Part shown: piece after piece, positions 28,810 through 37,566 of the stretch
Numbering within the stretch: the stretch's first letter is position 1
Layout of the letters: each line of letters begins with the position of its first letter
Assembly: GCF_013265555.1 (NCBI RefSeq)
Contig: NZ_CP041345.1
Coordinates: forward strand, 2,154,581-2,218,580
Direction of reading: 5' to 3'
From: Tenuifilum thalassicum
GTDB lineage: Bacteria; Bacteroidota; Bacteroidia; Bacteroidales; Tenuifilaceae
DNA length: 64,000 nt
The notes under the pieces: model-generated
Told to the model about the DNA's origin: nothing
Seen by the model: only the letters and a program-made list of their open reading frames with translations
Databases searched by the model: none
Position numbers and translations under genes: made by a program

Positions 28810-29367
28810 ATAGCAGCACCAAACAGAAATAGAAATAGAAAGCCTGAGGTTGAAGCCTATCAAATTAACGAAAAAATTAAAGCGAAAACTGTACGCTTAG
28901 TAGGCGACAACATCGAAAATCCAGGTATTTATCCTATAGAAAAGGCACTTCAAATTGCCGATGAAATGGAACTGGATTTGGTAATGATTTCTGATAAGGC
29001 AGACCCACCAGTTTGCAAAATAACCGATTATCAGAAATTCCTTTACCAGCTTAAAAAGAAACAAAAGGAAATTAAGGCTAATGCACAAAAAATTGTAGTT
29101 AAAGAGATTCGTTTTGGTCCTAATACCGATGAACACGACTACAACTTCAAATTGAAACATGCCATAAATTTCCTACAAGATGGTGCAAAAGTAAAGGCGT
29201 ACGTGTTCTTTAAAGGACGGTCAATCCTATTTAAAGAGCAGGGGGAGATTTTGCTTCTTCGATTTGCTCAAGATGTCGAAGAGTATGGCAAAGTTGAACA
29301 ACTCCCTAAACTTGAAGGGAAACGAATGATAATGATTATTGCACCCAAGGGAAGCAAAAAGAAATAG
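28810..29367 (+). CDS. infC: Translation initiation factor IF-3 with a non-canonical AUA start
   Basis: A 185-residue IF-3. The N-terminal domain ([55 protein letters not shown]) is joined to the C-terminal domain ([49 protein letters not shown]). IF-3 binds the 30S subunit and checks start-codon pairing. No in-frame ATG, GTG or TTG exists upstream of residue 53 until the stop at 28795-28797, so the first ATG (28966) would delete the N-terminal domain. ATA at 28810 follows a perfect Shine-Dalgarno at ideal spacing. E. coli infC likewise uses a rare AUU start and is autorepressed by IF-3; the same logic is inferred here. Confidence 0.92.
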   Translation: MAAPNRNRNRKPEVEAYQINEKIKAKTVRLVGDNIENPGIYPIEKALQIADEMELDLVMISDKADPPVCKITDYQKFLYQLKKKQKEIKANAQKIVVKEIRFGPNTDEHDYNFKLKHAINFLQDGAKVKAYVFFKGRSILFKEQGEILLLRFAQDVEEYGKVEQLPKLEGKRMIMIIAPKGSKKK

Positions 29368-29401
29368 TAAACCATTTAGTAATCAATAAATAAATTGTAG
29401 G

Positions 29402-29599
29402 ATGCCAAAAACAAAGACTCATTCTGGTGCAAAAAAGCGTTTCGCTTTAACCGGAACAGGTAAGATTAAAAGAAAACATGCTTACAAGAGTCACATTTTG
29501 ACTAAGAAAGAGACTAAGCAAAAGCGTAACCTTACCCACGTTGGTTTAGTTGACAAAACTGATGAGGGAAGAGTAAAACTAATGCTTGGTCTTAAGTAG
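29402..29599 (+). CDS. rpmI: 50S ribosomal protein L35
   Basis: A 65-residue L35, recognised by [40 protein letters not shown] and the C-terminal RVKLMLGLK. Very basic, as expected. It lies 34 bases after infC in the conserved infC-rpmI-rplT order. Confidence 0.98.
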   Translation: MPKTKTHSGAKKRFALTGTGKIKRKHAYKSHILTKKETKQKRNLTHVGLVDKTDEGRVKLMLGLK

Positions 29600-29652
29600 C
29601 AAACCGTTTTCTTTTTTAGTTTATTATCAACTTTTCTATTTAATGTTTAACA

Positions 29653-29702
29653 GAATGAATTAGCAGCAAAAGAGTTCAAATGGAGTGAACCGCTAATCAT
29701 TC
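29653..29702 (+). promoter_or_regulatory. Structured RNA leader before rplT, candidate L20 autoregulatory element
   Basis: GAATGAATTAGC (29653-29664) pairs with GCTAATCATTC (29692-29702) in an 11-bp stem with one bulged A. Inside, after an asymmetric 9-to-1 internal loop (AGCAAAAGA / C), GTTCA (29674-29678) pairs with TGAAC (29686-29690) around a 7-base loop. The 3' arm ends 15 bases before the rplT ATG. The 118-base rpmI-rplT gap is unusually long for an operon, and a two-stem irregular structure before rplT resembles, in position and type, known L20 autoregulatory leaders in other phyla. Pairing is seen; L20 binding is inferred. Confidence 0.55.
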
Positions 29703-29717
29703 AAAAATTGTAAAAAA

Positions 29718-30062
29718 ATGCCAAGATCAGTAAATGCAGTAGCATCGCGCAAACGCAGAAAAAAAATTCTTAAACAGACTAAAGGGAATTTTCTTGCGCG
29801 CAAAAATGTTTACACGGTTGCAAAAAACACTCTTGAAAAAGGGTTAACCTACGCATATCGCGACCGTAAGAAAAAGAAAATTGAGTTCCGTGCTCTTTGG
29901 ATTCAGCGTATTAATGCTGCAGTTCGTGAGTATGGCATGACTTACTCTGAATTTATGGGCAAAATCAACAAAAAGGGTATTGAAATCAACCGCAAGGTTT
30001 TAGCCGATTTGGCTATGAATAATCCCGAAGCATTTAAAGCTATTGTTGATTCTGTAAAATAG
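29718..30062 (+). CDS. rplT: 50S ribosomal protein L20
   Basis: A 114-residue L20 with the family N-terminus [20 protein letters not shown], the basic [20 protein letters not shown] and the globular C-terminal part ([36 protein letters not shown]). L20 binds 23S rRNA early in 50S assembly and in several bacteria represses its own operon. It ends the thrS-infC-rpmI-rplT transcript, with a strong terminator 24 bases after the stop. Confidence 0.98.
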   Translation: MPRSVNAVASRKRRKKILKQTKGNFLARKNVYTVAKNTLEKGLTYAYRDRKKKKIEFRALWIQRINAAVREYGMTYSEFMGKINKKGIEINRKVLADLAMNNPEAFKAIVDSVK

Positions 30063-30085
30063 CATTCTTTCAAAAGTTATAAAAC

Positions 30086-30109
30086 AGGGGCATCACTGCC
30101 CCTTTTTTT
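30086..30109 (+). terminator. Rho-independent terminator after rplT
   Basis: AGGGGCA (30086-30092), loop TCAC, TGCCCCT (30097-30103), followed by a T run to 30109. Seven perfect GC-rich pairs. Confidence 0.92.
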
Positions 30110-30194
30110 GTTAATTTTATTTAAGTTATAATTAATGAAATCTACATTATTCCCAACCTTTTTATAAATTGCAAACTGAAATATTAAATAAAAG

Positions 30195-30917
30195 ATGCTT
30201 AAAATTGCTATTATCGGATACGGTAAAATGGGGCATCAGGTTGAAAGTGTTGCCACCGAGCGAGGACATAAGATTGTACTAACCATCGACAATAACAACC
30301 TAAATGACCTTACTACCGAAAATTTAAAAATGGCAGATGTTGCCATTGAGTTTACATCGCCTGAAACAGCATACAAAAACGTGAAGAAATGCTTTGAAGC
30401 GGGTATCCCAGTAGTTTGCGGAACTACAGGTTGGAATAATCAGCTAGAAGAACTAATTAAAGTAGCCCAAAAAGGCGAAAACACGTTCTTTTACGCATCG
30501 AATTTTAGCATTGGGGTTAACATCTTTTTTAAAATAACCAGATACGCATCGACTCTTATTGAACGATTTGGAAGTTACTCTCCCGAAATAACAGAAATTC
30601 ATCATACGCAAAAAATTGACGCACCAAGCGGAACGGCTATTAGCATAGCAAATATTTTAGCAGATGAACTCTCAAACTATAACGGATGGACTTTGAAGCC
30701 TGAAACTTCGGATGAAAAAATTCCAATAGAAGCTATCCGTGAAGGAACGGTTCCAGGGACCCACATAGTCAATTTCAACTCCGAAATAGATTCAATCACT
30801 TTAAAGCACGAAGCCAAAAGCAGAAGAGGGTTCGCTTTCGGAGCAGTTATGGCTGCTGAATTTATTCATGGCCGGAAAGGCTTCTTCAACATGGACGATT
30901 TACTAAAACTTGACTAA
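30195..30917 (+). CDS. dapB: 4-hydroxy-tetrahydrodipicolinate reductase
   Basis: A 240-residue enzyme of lysine/diaminopimelate synthesis. It has the Rossmann N-terminus KIAIIGYGKMGHQVE, ADVAIEFTSPETA, VVCGTTGW, the DapB signature EITEIHHTQKIDAPSGTA with catalytic His and Lys, and a C-terminal GAVMAAEFIHGRKGFFNMDD. NAD(P)H-dependent, cytoplasmic. lepB begins 12 bases after its stop, matching the dapB-lepB-wbqC order common in Bacteroidales. Confidence 0.97.
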   Translation: MLKIAIIGYGKMGHQVESVATERGHKIVLTIDNNNLNDLTTENLKMADVAIEFTSPETAYKNVKKCFEAGIPVVCGTTGWNNQLEELIKVAQKGENTFFYASNFSIGVNIFFKITRYASTLIERFGSYSPEITEIHHTQKIDAPSGTAISIANILADELSNYNGWTLKPETSDEKIPIEAIREGTVPGTHIVNFNSEIDSITLKHEAKSRRGFAFGAVMAAEFIHGRKGFFNMDDLLKLD

Positions 30918-30929
30918 ACCTATACAACA

Positions 30930-32267
30930 ATGTTTCAAAAAGTTAAAGATTTTCTGAAAAACAAGTATTTTCGATTTGCAGTTACAGCAACCATTTTTAT
31001 CCTATGGGTAATATGGATTGGAAACTACTGGCTACTACTTGGACTGCCCATTATTTTTGACCACTACATAACCCAAAAGGTAAACTGGACGTTTTGGAAG
31101 AAACGGGGGCAAAAAAAATCCGTTTTAATTGAATGGGTCGATGCTATAATTTTTGCTGTTGTTGCAGCAACTCTCATACGAATGTTTTTCATTGAAGCAT
31201 ACACCATACCAACATCATCAATGGAAAAATCGTTGCTTGTAGGCGACTACCTTTTTGTTAGTAAGGTTGCATACGGACCAAAACTCCCAAACACGCCTAT
31301 CTCATTCCCATTTGTTCATCACACGCTACCATTCACTAAATACACAAAATCGTTTATTGAGTGGCCCCGTTGGCCATATAAGCGTCTAAAAGGCTTCGGT
31401 AGTATTAAACGTAACGATGTGGTAGTTTTCAACTTTCCCGAAGGCGATACTGTTTGTTTGCAGGACCAAAACTCAAGCTACTATACCCTAGCAAGAATTT
31501 ATGGACGTGACTACATTCGACAAAACTTTGATGTTATTTATCGGCCTGTTGATAAGCGCGAAAACTACATCAAAAGATGTGTAGCCATACCTGGTGATAC
31601 CATTCAGGTTATTCATGGTGTTCTTTATGTTAATGGAAAAGAACAGGAAAAAATTGGTAAACGACAATATAACTACACCATTAAGACCAATGGTAGTACA
31701 ATAAACCCTCTGCGACTTCAGGAAATGGGAATCGCCAAATCGGATGTCAACTACAATCCTCAAGAATCGGTTTACACGATGCCCTTAACTGAGGAGATGG
31801 TAGAGCGCTTTAAATCGTTCAGCAACATAGTTGAAATCACCCGAAATGAAAACCTCGATACCATGGTTATGTGGAAGTTAATTTTCCCTCACGACCCACG
31901 CTTTGCATGGAACGAAGACAACTTTGGCCCACTTTGGATTCCCAAAAAAGGGACTACAGTAAAACTAACTACCGCGAATTTGCCAATTTATAGAAGAATA
32001 ATAGATGTGTACGAAAACAACGACCTAAAAGTTGAAAACGATACCATATTTATCAATGGAAAACCAGCCGATTCCTATACCTTTAAAATGGACTACTATT
32101 TTATGATGGGTGATAACAGACACAACTCGGCCGATAGCCGTTTCTGGGGCTTTGTACCTGAGGACCATGTCGTAGGAAAAGCTTCGTTTATTTGGCTTTC
32201 CATTGACAAAGAAAGGAGTTTCCCGTCAAATATCCGATTCAACCGAATATTTAAGGCAATTAAATAA
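30930..32267 (+). CDS. lepB: Signal peptidase I (Bacteroidota-type, long form)
   Basis: A 445-residue S26 peptidase that removes signal peptides at the periplasmic face of the inner membrane. Two N-terminal hydrophobic segments (about 15-45 and 70-95) precede the nucleophile Ser in TIPTSSMEKSLLVGDYLFVS. The catalytic Lys lies in NYIKRCVAIPGDTIQV, and the C-terminal box is YFMMGDNRHNSADSRFWGFV. The Lys box is far downstream of Ser and an insertion of about 130 residues separates it from the C-terminal box, which explains the length and is usual in this phylum. Confidence 0.96.
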   Translation: MFQKVKDFLKNKYFRFAVTATIFILWVIWIGNYWLLLGLPIIFDHYITQKVNWTFWKKRGQKKSVLIEWVDAIIFAVVAATLIRMFFIEAYTIPTSSMEKSLLVGDYLFVSKVAYGPKLPNTPISFPFVHHTLPFTKYTKSFIEWPRWPYKRLKGFGSIKRNDVVVFNFPEGDTVCLQDQNSSYYTLARIYGRDYIRQNFDVIYRPVDKRENYIKRCVAIPGDTIQVIHGVLYVNGKEQEKIGKRQYNYTIKTNGSTINPLRLQEMGIAKSDVNYNPQESVYTMPLTEEMVERFKSFSNIVEITRNENLDTMVMWKLIFPHDPRFAWNEDNFGPLWIPKKGTTVKLTTANLPIYRRIIDVYENNDLKVENDTIFINGKPADSYTFKMDYYFMMGDNRHNSADSRFWGFVPEDHVVGKASFIWLSIDKERSFPSNIRFNRIFKAIK

Positions 32268-32287
32268 TATACCCTATACACCTCTTA

Positions 32288-32326
32288 ACCCTGTTGCGGA
32301 AATTTCTCTCTTCAACAGGGTCTTTC
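32288..32326 (+). terminator. Terminator-like hairpin between lepB and wbqC
   Basis: ACCCTGTTG (32288-32296) pairs perfectly with CAACAGGGT (32313-32321) across a 16-base loop, followed by CTTTC. The T tract is poor, so it may act as partial terminator or mRNA stabiliser inside the dapB-lepB-wbqC run. Confidence 0.6.
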
Positions 32327-32342
32327 ATAAAAACGCTTTACA

Positions 32343-32969
32343 ATGAGTGATAGTAAGTTATTGGCTAGTACAGCATACCTTCCACCTATTAGCTACTTTT
32401 CAGCAATTCTTAACGCAGAAAAAATCATTTTTGAAGCCCATGAAACGTACATTAAACAAACCTATCGAAATAGATGTTTAATTTTAAGCGCTAATGGACC
32501 TCTTCCATTGATTATACCTGTCATTAGGCCAAAGGGTAACCATACACCAATTACAGAGGTTGAAGTTGATTACTCAACCAGGTGGAACAAAAACCATGTA
32601 AGAGCTATTGAATCAGCTTACCGATCATCGGCTTACTTTGAGTTTATTGCTGACTTCCTATTCCCTTTCTATGAAAAAAAATTCGATACGCTTTGGGAGC
32701 TAAACCTTAGTTTAATAAATGCTATTTTTGAATTTCTTGAAATAAAAAAGAATATTGAAACAACCAGCCACTTTGTAAAAGAAACAGATAAAGGAACAAC
32801 AGACTTACGATCCCTCTCCCCAAAACAAAAAAGTAATTCTATATTTCCAGAGTCTGTCCCTTACTATCAAGTATTTGAACATAAATTCGGGTTCACCCCA
32901 AATTTAAGCATTATAGATATGCTATTTAACGAAGGGCTTGAATCCTTGGAACTTCTAAAAAGAGGATGA
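32343..32969 (+). CDS. WbqC-family protein
   Basis: A 208-residue WbqC-like protein. Family features are the N-terminal STAYLPPISYFSAILNAEKI, the segment HETYIKQTYRNRCLILSANG, LPLIIPVI, and the basic WNKNHVRAIESAYRSSAYFE. WbqC genes were first noted in O-antigen clusters, but the Bacteroidales paralogue beside lepB is not in such a cluster and its biochemical role is unknown. The C-terminal NIFPESVPYYQVFEHKFGF-like part and the final FNEGLESLELLKR agree with the family. Confidence 0.88.
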   Translation: MSDSKLLASTAYLPPISYFSAILNAEKIIFEAHETYIKQTYRNRCLILSANGPLPLIIPVIRPKGNHTPITEVEVDYSTRWNKNHVRAIESAYRSSAYFEFIADFLFPFYEKKFDTLWELNLSLINAIFEFLEIKKNIETTSHFVKETDKGTTDLRSLSPKQKSNSIFPESVPYYQVFEHKFGFTPNLSIIDMLFNEGLESLELLKRG

Positions 32970-33413
32970 ATTCTGCACATCTCAACTATTAGCAAGTCAT
33001 TGCTCAAATCAAAGGTTAAAATCTCATTTTTTCTAACTATATAAGATAGATTGATTAAATTTAACTCAGCAATAAGCTGCTAGAAGCGACAAGTAATTAA
33101 CGCCCAAATATTATGTCCACTCTAGCTCTTCCTACTCATTCCGCTATACGCGCTCCAAAACCGCCCCTGATGGGTAGGGCTATCCCTTATTTAGGGGTAA
33201 TATTATTTTTATCATCTCCTTTAGGCTGATGGAGAAAGGGAGTAATCGCAAACTGAACATACACAACAAATCTCACACAAAGGGAAACGTAGATTAAATC
33301 ACTCAAAAACCTTCAAAATACCATAACTTCTTTTACACACTGAAAGATGTTTCTACCACCCTAACCCCAAATAACAGCGGCACACTATACACTGCATCCT
33401 GACCGCAGTCGTT

Positions 33414-33463
33414 CCTCTATCTTCTTTTAACTTCATCTAACTTCATCTAACTTCTTCAAATTT
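33414..33463. repeat. Decameric tandem repeat (CATCTAACTT type)
   Basis: Five contiguous 10-base units: CCTCTATCTT, CTTTTAACTT, CATCTAACTT, CATCTAACTT, CTTCAAATTT. The same unit (TTCCTCTAAC in another phase) is repeated at 44454-44503 and, inverted, at 6590-6618. The core and TTCCGA modules seen in the other copies are missing here. Confidence 0.8.
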
Positions 33464-33616
33464 TTTAACCGATACTTTGCCTTAAGCCTAAAAACCAGAC
33501 TAACCTTTTTCCATAAAACATTCTTATCTGTTTTTTGTTACTATTTAGAATCATTCTAATTATAGATTTGTTATAAAAGAATGATTTTCGTTATGTATTT
33601 TTTTGCATATCGTATT

Positions 33617-33624
33617 TATATTTG
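33617..33624 (+). promoter_or_regulatory. Probable -7 box (TATATTTG) for pruA
   Basis: TATATTTG matches TAnnTTTG and ends 25 bases before the ATG at 33650. The nearest TTTG upstream is only 11 bases away, so the -33 element is uncertain. Confidence 0.45.
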
Positions 33625-33649
33625 TAAAAACCATAATTAAATATAAGCT

Positions 33650-35293
33650 ATGAACAACGCAATCTTTAAGTACGATCTACCTAAAAATGAGCCTATATTA
33701 AGCTATCTTCCGTGCTCGCCCGAAAGGGAGGCTCTGGAAAATGAGATAAAAAGGCTATCATCGGAGGTGATGGAAATACCCCTAATAATTGGGGGGAAAG
33801 AGGTTCGCACTGGTAAAAAAGGGAAGGTTGTTATGCCTCACAATCATGGTCATGTGCTAGCTGAATATCATATGGCAGGGCCCGAAGAGACACAACTGGC
33901 AATAGAGGCTGCTCTTAAGGCACACGAATACTGGTCGCAGGTTTCGTGGGTGGAGCGTTTAAGCATAACGCTCAAAGTTGCCGAGCTGATATCAAAAAAA
34001 TACAGGGCAACACTAAATGCAGCAACCATGCTAGGTCAAGGGAAAAACGTTTACCAAGCCGAAATTGATGCGGCATGCGAGACAATTGATTTCCTGAGGT
34101 TTAACGCCCACTACATCTCTGAAATATACAACCAGCAACCCATCTCTGAAACGGGCACTATAAACCGTTTGGAATACAGACCGCTTGAAGGGTTTATCTT
34201 TACTGTTAGCCCATTCAACTTTACTGCTATTGCCTCGAATCTAAACATGGCACCAGTTTTAATGGGAAATACCGTAGTATGGAAACCTGCATCAACAGCA
34301 CTACTATCGAACTACATCTTGATGCAGATTTATAAGGAGGCAGGAGTGCCTGACGGAGTCATTAACTTTATACCAGGTAAAGGTTCCGCAATTGGCAACG
34401 TGGTATTCAATCATCCTATGCTTGCAGGGATTCACTTTACCGGTTCCACTGTAACGTTTAACACCTTCTGGAAGGCTGTAAGCAACAACATTGGGAAATA
34501 TCGCTCATACCCAAAACTTGTTGGCGAAACAGGCGGTAAAGATTTTATCTTCATGCACCCTAGTGCAAATGTAAACGAAGCGGTAATAGCAGCTGTGAGA
34601 GGTGCTTTTGAGTACCAGGGACAAAAATGTTCTGCTGCATCGCGTGCATACATTCCACAATCGGTATGGCCTGAGTTTAAAACCAAGCTGCAAGGCATTC
34701 TTCATGAGCTAAACATGGGGGAACCAACTGATTATGAAACCTTTGTAAATGCGGTGATCGACGAGGCCTCTTTCGACAATATCATGAGTTACATTGAAAA
34801 GGCCAAGGAATCTGATAAAGCAGAAATAGTTGCAGGAGGCAAAGGCGATAAAAGCAAAGGCTATTTTGTGGAACCAACAGTTATTGTAACATCCGATCCT
34901 CACTTTATAACCATGGAGGAAGAAATTTTTGGCCCTGTGCTTACCATCTATGTTTATCCCGATGAGAAGTTTGAAGAAACGCTTGAACTATGCGACCAAA
35001 CATCTCCATACGCACTAACCGGAGCAATTTTCTCAGCAGATAGAGAAGCATTAAACACGGCATGCCGTATTCTTAGATATTCAGCAGGTAACTTCTACTT
35101 TAACGATAAACCAACTGGAGCCGTGGTTGGCCAGCAGCCCTTTGGAGGAGCTCGTGCTAGCGGCACAAACGACAAGGCTGGAGGTCCATTCAACCTTATC
35201 CGTTGGACTAGTCCAAGAACCATTAAAGAAAACCTAAACCCTCCAACTGATTATCGCTATCCTTACATGACAAATGCACGTTGTGGAGAGTAA
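33650..35293 (+). CDS. pruA: L-glutamate gamma-semialdehyde (delta-1-pyrroline-5-carboxylate) dehydrogenase
   Basis: A 547-residue aldehyde dehydrogenase of the ALDH4 type, oxidising glutamate semialdehyde to glutamate with NAD+, the second step of proline breakdown. Motifs: the EYRPLEGFIFTVSPFNFTAI signature, NTVVWKPAS, GIHFTGST cofactor site, catalytic Glu in LVGETGGKDF, catalytic Cys in YQGQKCSAASRAY, and EEEIFGPVLTIYVYP. It resembles the stand-alone (mitochondrial-like) enzyme rather than the PutA fusion; no proline dehydrogenase gene lies adjacent. A strong terminator follows. Confidence 0.95.
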   Translation: MNNAIFKYDLPKNEPILSYLPCSPEREALENEIKRLSSEVMEIPLIIGGKEVRTGKKGKVVMPHNHGHVLAEYHMAGPEETQLAIEAALKAHEYWSQVSWVERLSITLKVAELISKKYRATLNAATMLGQGKNVYQAEIDAACETIDFLRFNAHYISEIYNQQPISETGTINRLEYRPLEGFIFTVSPFNFTAIASNLNMAPVLMGNTVVWKPASTALLSNYILMQIYKEAGVPDGVINFIPGKGSAIGNVVFNHPMLAGIHFTGSTVTFNTFWKAVSNNIGKYRSYPKLVGETGGKDFIFMHPSANVNEAVIAAVRGAFEYQGQKCSAASRAYIPQSVWPEFKTKLQGILHELNMGEPTDYETFVNAVIDEASFDNIMSYIEKAKESDKAEIVAGGKGDKSKGYFVEPTVIVTSDPHFITMEEEIFGPVLTIYVYPDEKFEETLELCDQTSPYALTGAIFSADREALNTACRILRYSAGNFYFNDKPTGAVVGQQPFGGARASGTNDKAGGPFNLIRWTSPRTIKENLNPPTDYRYPYMTNARCGE

Positions 35294-35315
35294 TACCAAT
35301 TAGAAAATTAGGATG

Positions 35316-35347
35316 AACGGCTATCATATGGTAGCCGTTTATTTTTT
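35316..35347 (+). terminator. Rho-independent terminator after pruA
   Basis: AACGGCTATCAT (35316-35327) pairs with ATGGTAGCCGTT (35328-35339), nearly perfect dyad with one G-U, followed by TATTTTTT. Confidence 0.85.
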
Positions 35348-35394
35348 GCAAGGATTGATTTAATTTCGTTTTTTTGTGTCGTAATTTTACGATT

Positions 35395-37539
35395 ATGGAA
35401 ATTATTAACAAAGCCAAGCACGTTGAACTTATTTCGTCGGAGCTTAATATCAATAGCCGTGGTGTTGCCAACACCATAAAACTTCTTGATGAAGGTGCTA
35501 CCATCCCATTTATTAGTCGATACCGTAAGGAAATGACGGGCAACCTTGACGAAACTCAGGTTACTGCAATACGCGACCTTTCAAATAAATATGTTGAACT
35601 TGACAAGCGCAAGGAAACAATACTCTCAACCATTGATGAGCAAGGGAAACTTACCGATGAGCTGCGAGCTAGAATTACAAGTTGCTACAACCCAACAGAG
35701 CTTGAAGATATCTACCTACCCTATAAACCCAAAAGGAGGACAAGGGCAACAATAGCAAAAGAAAAAGGACTTGAACCATTAGCATTGATAATTTTCAAGC
35801 AACAAGAAAGTAACATCCTTGCAAAGGCAGAAAATTTCCTAAACGACGATGTTTCTGATACGGATGAAGCTCTTGCAGGCGCACGCGATATAATAGCAGA
35901 ATGGATTAGCGAAGATGAAAAAGCCCGTAACATTGTTCGTAAGCATTTCAAAAAGGCTGCCATTATTAAATCGAAAGTTGTAAAAGGTAAAGAAACTGAA
36001 GGCATAAAATACTCCGATTACTTTAGCTGGGAGGAAGAGGTAAAAAGATGCGCATCGCATCGTTTCCTAGCCATGCGTCGTGGGCAAGACGAAGGATTCC
36101 TTCGAGTTAGTATTTCGCCACCTCTTGAACCAGTAGTTGAGGAGCTAGAACGAGTATTTATACGCTCCAAAGGCGAGGCTGCCGATCAAATGCTACTAGC
36201 CATCACCGATAGCTATAAAAGGCTAATTGAACCATCAATTGAAAATGAATTCACTTCGGAGCTAAAGGATAAAGCCGATGAGGAAGCTATTCGTGTATTT
36301 GCCGAGAATTTAAGGCAGCTACTCCTTTCACCACCCCTAGGACAAAAAAGCGTTTTAGCCATTGACCCTGGATATCGCACTGGTTGCAAGGTCGTTTGTC
36401 TTGACCAACAAGGCAACCTACTGCACAATGAAACCATTTACCCTCACCCACCCCAGAGTGAGCAGGGAAAAGCTATGAGTAAGATATCGGCATTAGTTGA
36501 CACCTATAAGATAGAAGCCATTGCCATTGGAAATGGAACTGCAAGCCGTGAAACAGAATCGCTTATAAAAAGGATTAGATTTAACCGTGATGTAAAAGTA
36601 TTTGTGGTTAGCGAGGATGGGGCATCGGTTTACTCAGCATCGGCTGTTGCAAGGGAAGAGTTTCCCGAATACGACGTAACCGTGAGAGGTGCTGTATCCA
36701 TTGGCCGTAGGCTAATGGACCCATTGGCCGAATTGGTAAAGATTGACCCCAAATCAATTGGCGTGGGGCAATACCAACATGATGTAGATCAGAACAAGCT
36801 AAAGCAAAGCCTCGACCAGGTGGTTGAAAGTTGCGTTAATCATGTTGGAGTCCACCTGAATACTGCCAGTAAGCATTTGCTAACCTATGTTTCAGGTCTA
36901 GGCCCACAGCTAGCCAAAAACATTGTTGAGTATCGCGCTAAGAATGGACCATTTAAAAGTCGAAGTGAACTAAAGAAAGTACCCCGTCTTGGCGAAAAGG
37001 CTTTTGAACAATGTGCAGGATTCCTTAGGATTTCCGATGCCGAAAACCCACTCGACAACACCGCTGTTCACCCCGAGAGCTATCATATTGTTGAAAAAAT
37101 GGCTGCTGATTTAAACTGTTCAGTTGTAGATCTTATTCAGAACAGTGACCTAAGGTCGAAAATCAAACTTGAGAAATATGTGACAGATAAGGTAGGGCTT
37201 CCAACGCTCAACGATATAATGCAAGAACTCTCAAAACCTGGCCGCGACCCTAGAAAAAACATCAAAGTATTTGAATTTGCCGATGGGATCTATAAAATTG
37301 ATGATCTTAAACCGGGCATGGTGCTACCTGGAATTGTAACAAACATAACCAACTTTGGTGTTTTTGTTGATGTTGGTGTAAAGCAGGATGGTTTAGTTCA
37401 CATTTCTCAGCTAGCAAACCACTTTGTTTCAAACCCTCTCGACATAGTTAAACTACACCAACACGTTAAGGTAAAGGTTATTGATGTTGATATTGCACGA
37501 AAACGAATTCAACTTTCAATGAAAGATGTTGATCAATAA
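35395..37539 (+). CDS. tex: Tex-family RNA-binding transcription accessory protein
   Basis: A 714-residue Tex protein. The helical N-terminal Tex domain (NTIKLLDEGATIPFISRYRK, ETQVTAIRDL) is followed by the YqgF/RNase H-like domain (VLAIDPGYRTGCKVVCLD), helix-hairpin-helix repeats (LTYVSGLGPQLAKNIVEYRA, RSELKKVPRLGEKAFEQCAG) and a C-terminal S1 domain (GMVLPGIVTNITNFGVFVDV, DGLVHISQLA). Tex/Spt6-like proteins bind nucleic acid and influence transcription. The start is the ATG at 35395; an in-frame TTG 21 bases upstream is not needed. It converges on the chemoreceptor gene with a 27-base gap. Confidence 0.96.
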   Translation: MEIINKAKHVELISSELNINSRGVANTIKLLDEGATIPFISRYRKEMTGNLDETQVTAIRDLSNKYVELDKRKETILSTIDEQGKLTDELRARITSCYNPTELEDIYLPYKPKRRTRATIAKEKGLEPLALIIFKQQESNILAKAENFLNDDVSDTDEALAGARDIIAEWISEDEKARNIVRKHFKKAAIIKSKVVKGKETEGIKYSDYFSWEEEVKRCASHRFLAMRRGQDEGFLRVSISPPLEPVVEELERVFIRSKGEAADQMLLAITDSYKRLIEPSIENEFTSELKDKADEEAIRVFAENLRQLLLSPPLGQKSVLAIDPGYRTGCKVVCLDQQGNLLHNETIYPHPPQSEQGKAMSKISALVDTYKIEAIAIGNGTASRETESLIKRIRFNRDVKVFVVSEDGASVYSASAVAREEFPEYDVTVRGAVSIGRRLMDPLAELVKIDPKSIGVGQYQHDVDQNKLKQSLDQVVESCVNHVGVHLNTASKHLLTYVSGLGPQLAKNIVEYRAKNGPFKSRSELKKVPRLGEKAFEQCAGFLRISDAENPLDNTAVHPESYHIVEKMAADLNCSVVDLIQNSDLRSKIKLEKYVTDKVGLPTLNDIMQELSKPGRDPRKNIKVFEFADGIYKIDDLKPGMVLPGIVTNITNFGVFVDVGVKQDGLVHISQLANHFVSNPLDIVKLHQHVKVKVIDVDIARKRIQLSMKDVDQ

Positions 37540-37566
37540 AACATTTCATCAACAAAAAGTAGATAT

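Larger units (their letters stand above)
32970..33649. other. 680-base gene-poor gap upstream of pruA
   Basis: No credible ORF. It contains a GC-richer patch (33140-33240) with nested hairpins: CCCCT (33164-33168)/AGGGG (33193-33197) enclosing AGGG/CCCT, then TCTCC (33215-33219)/GGAGA (33231-33235). A decameric repeat follows at 33414-33463, and a -7 promoter box for pruA near 33617. The rest is AT-rich and featureless. The patch could be a degenerate element or a small RNA; neither was recognised. Confidence 0.6.

Noticed and set aside
28966-29367. First ATG in infC as the start
   Set aside because: Would delete the conserved IF-3 N-terminal domain, which is encoded in frame upstream.
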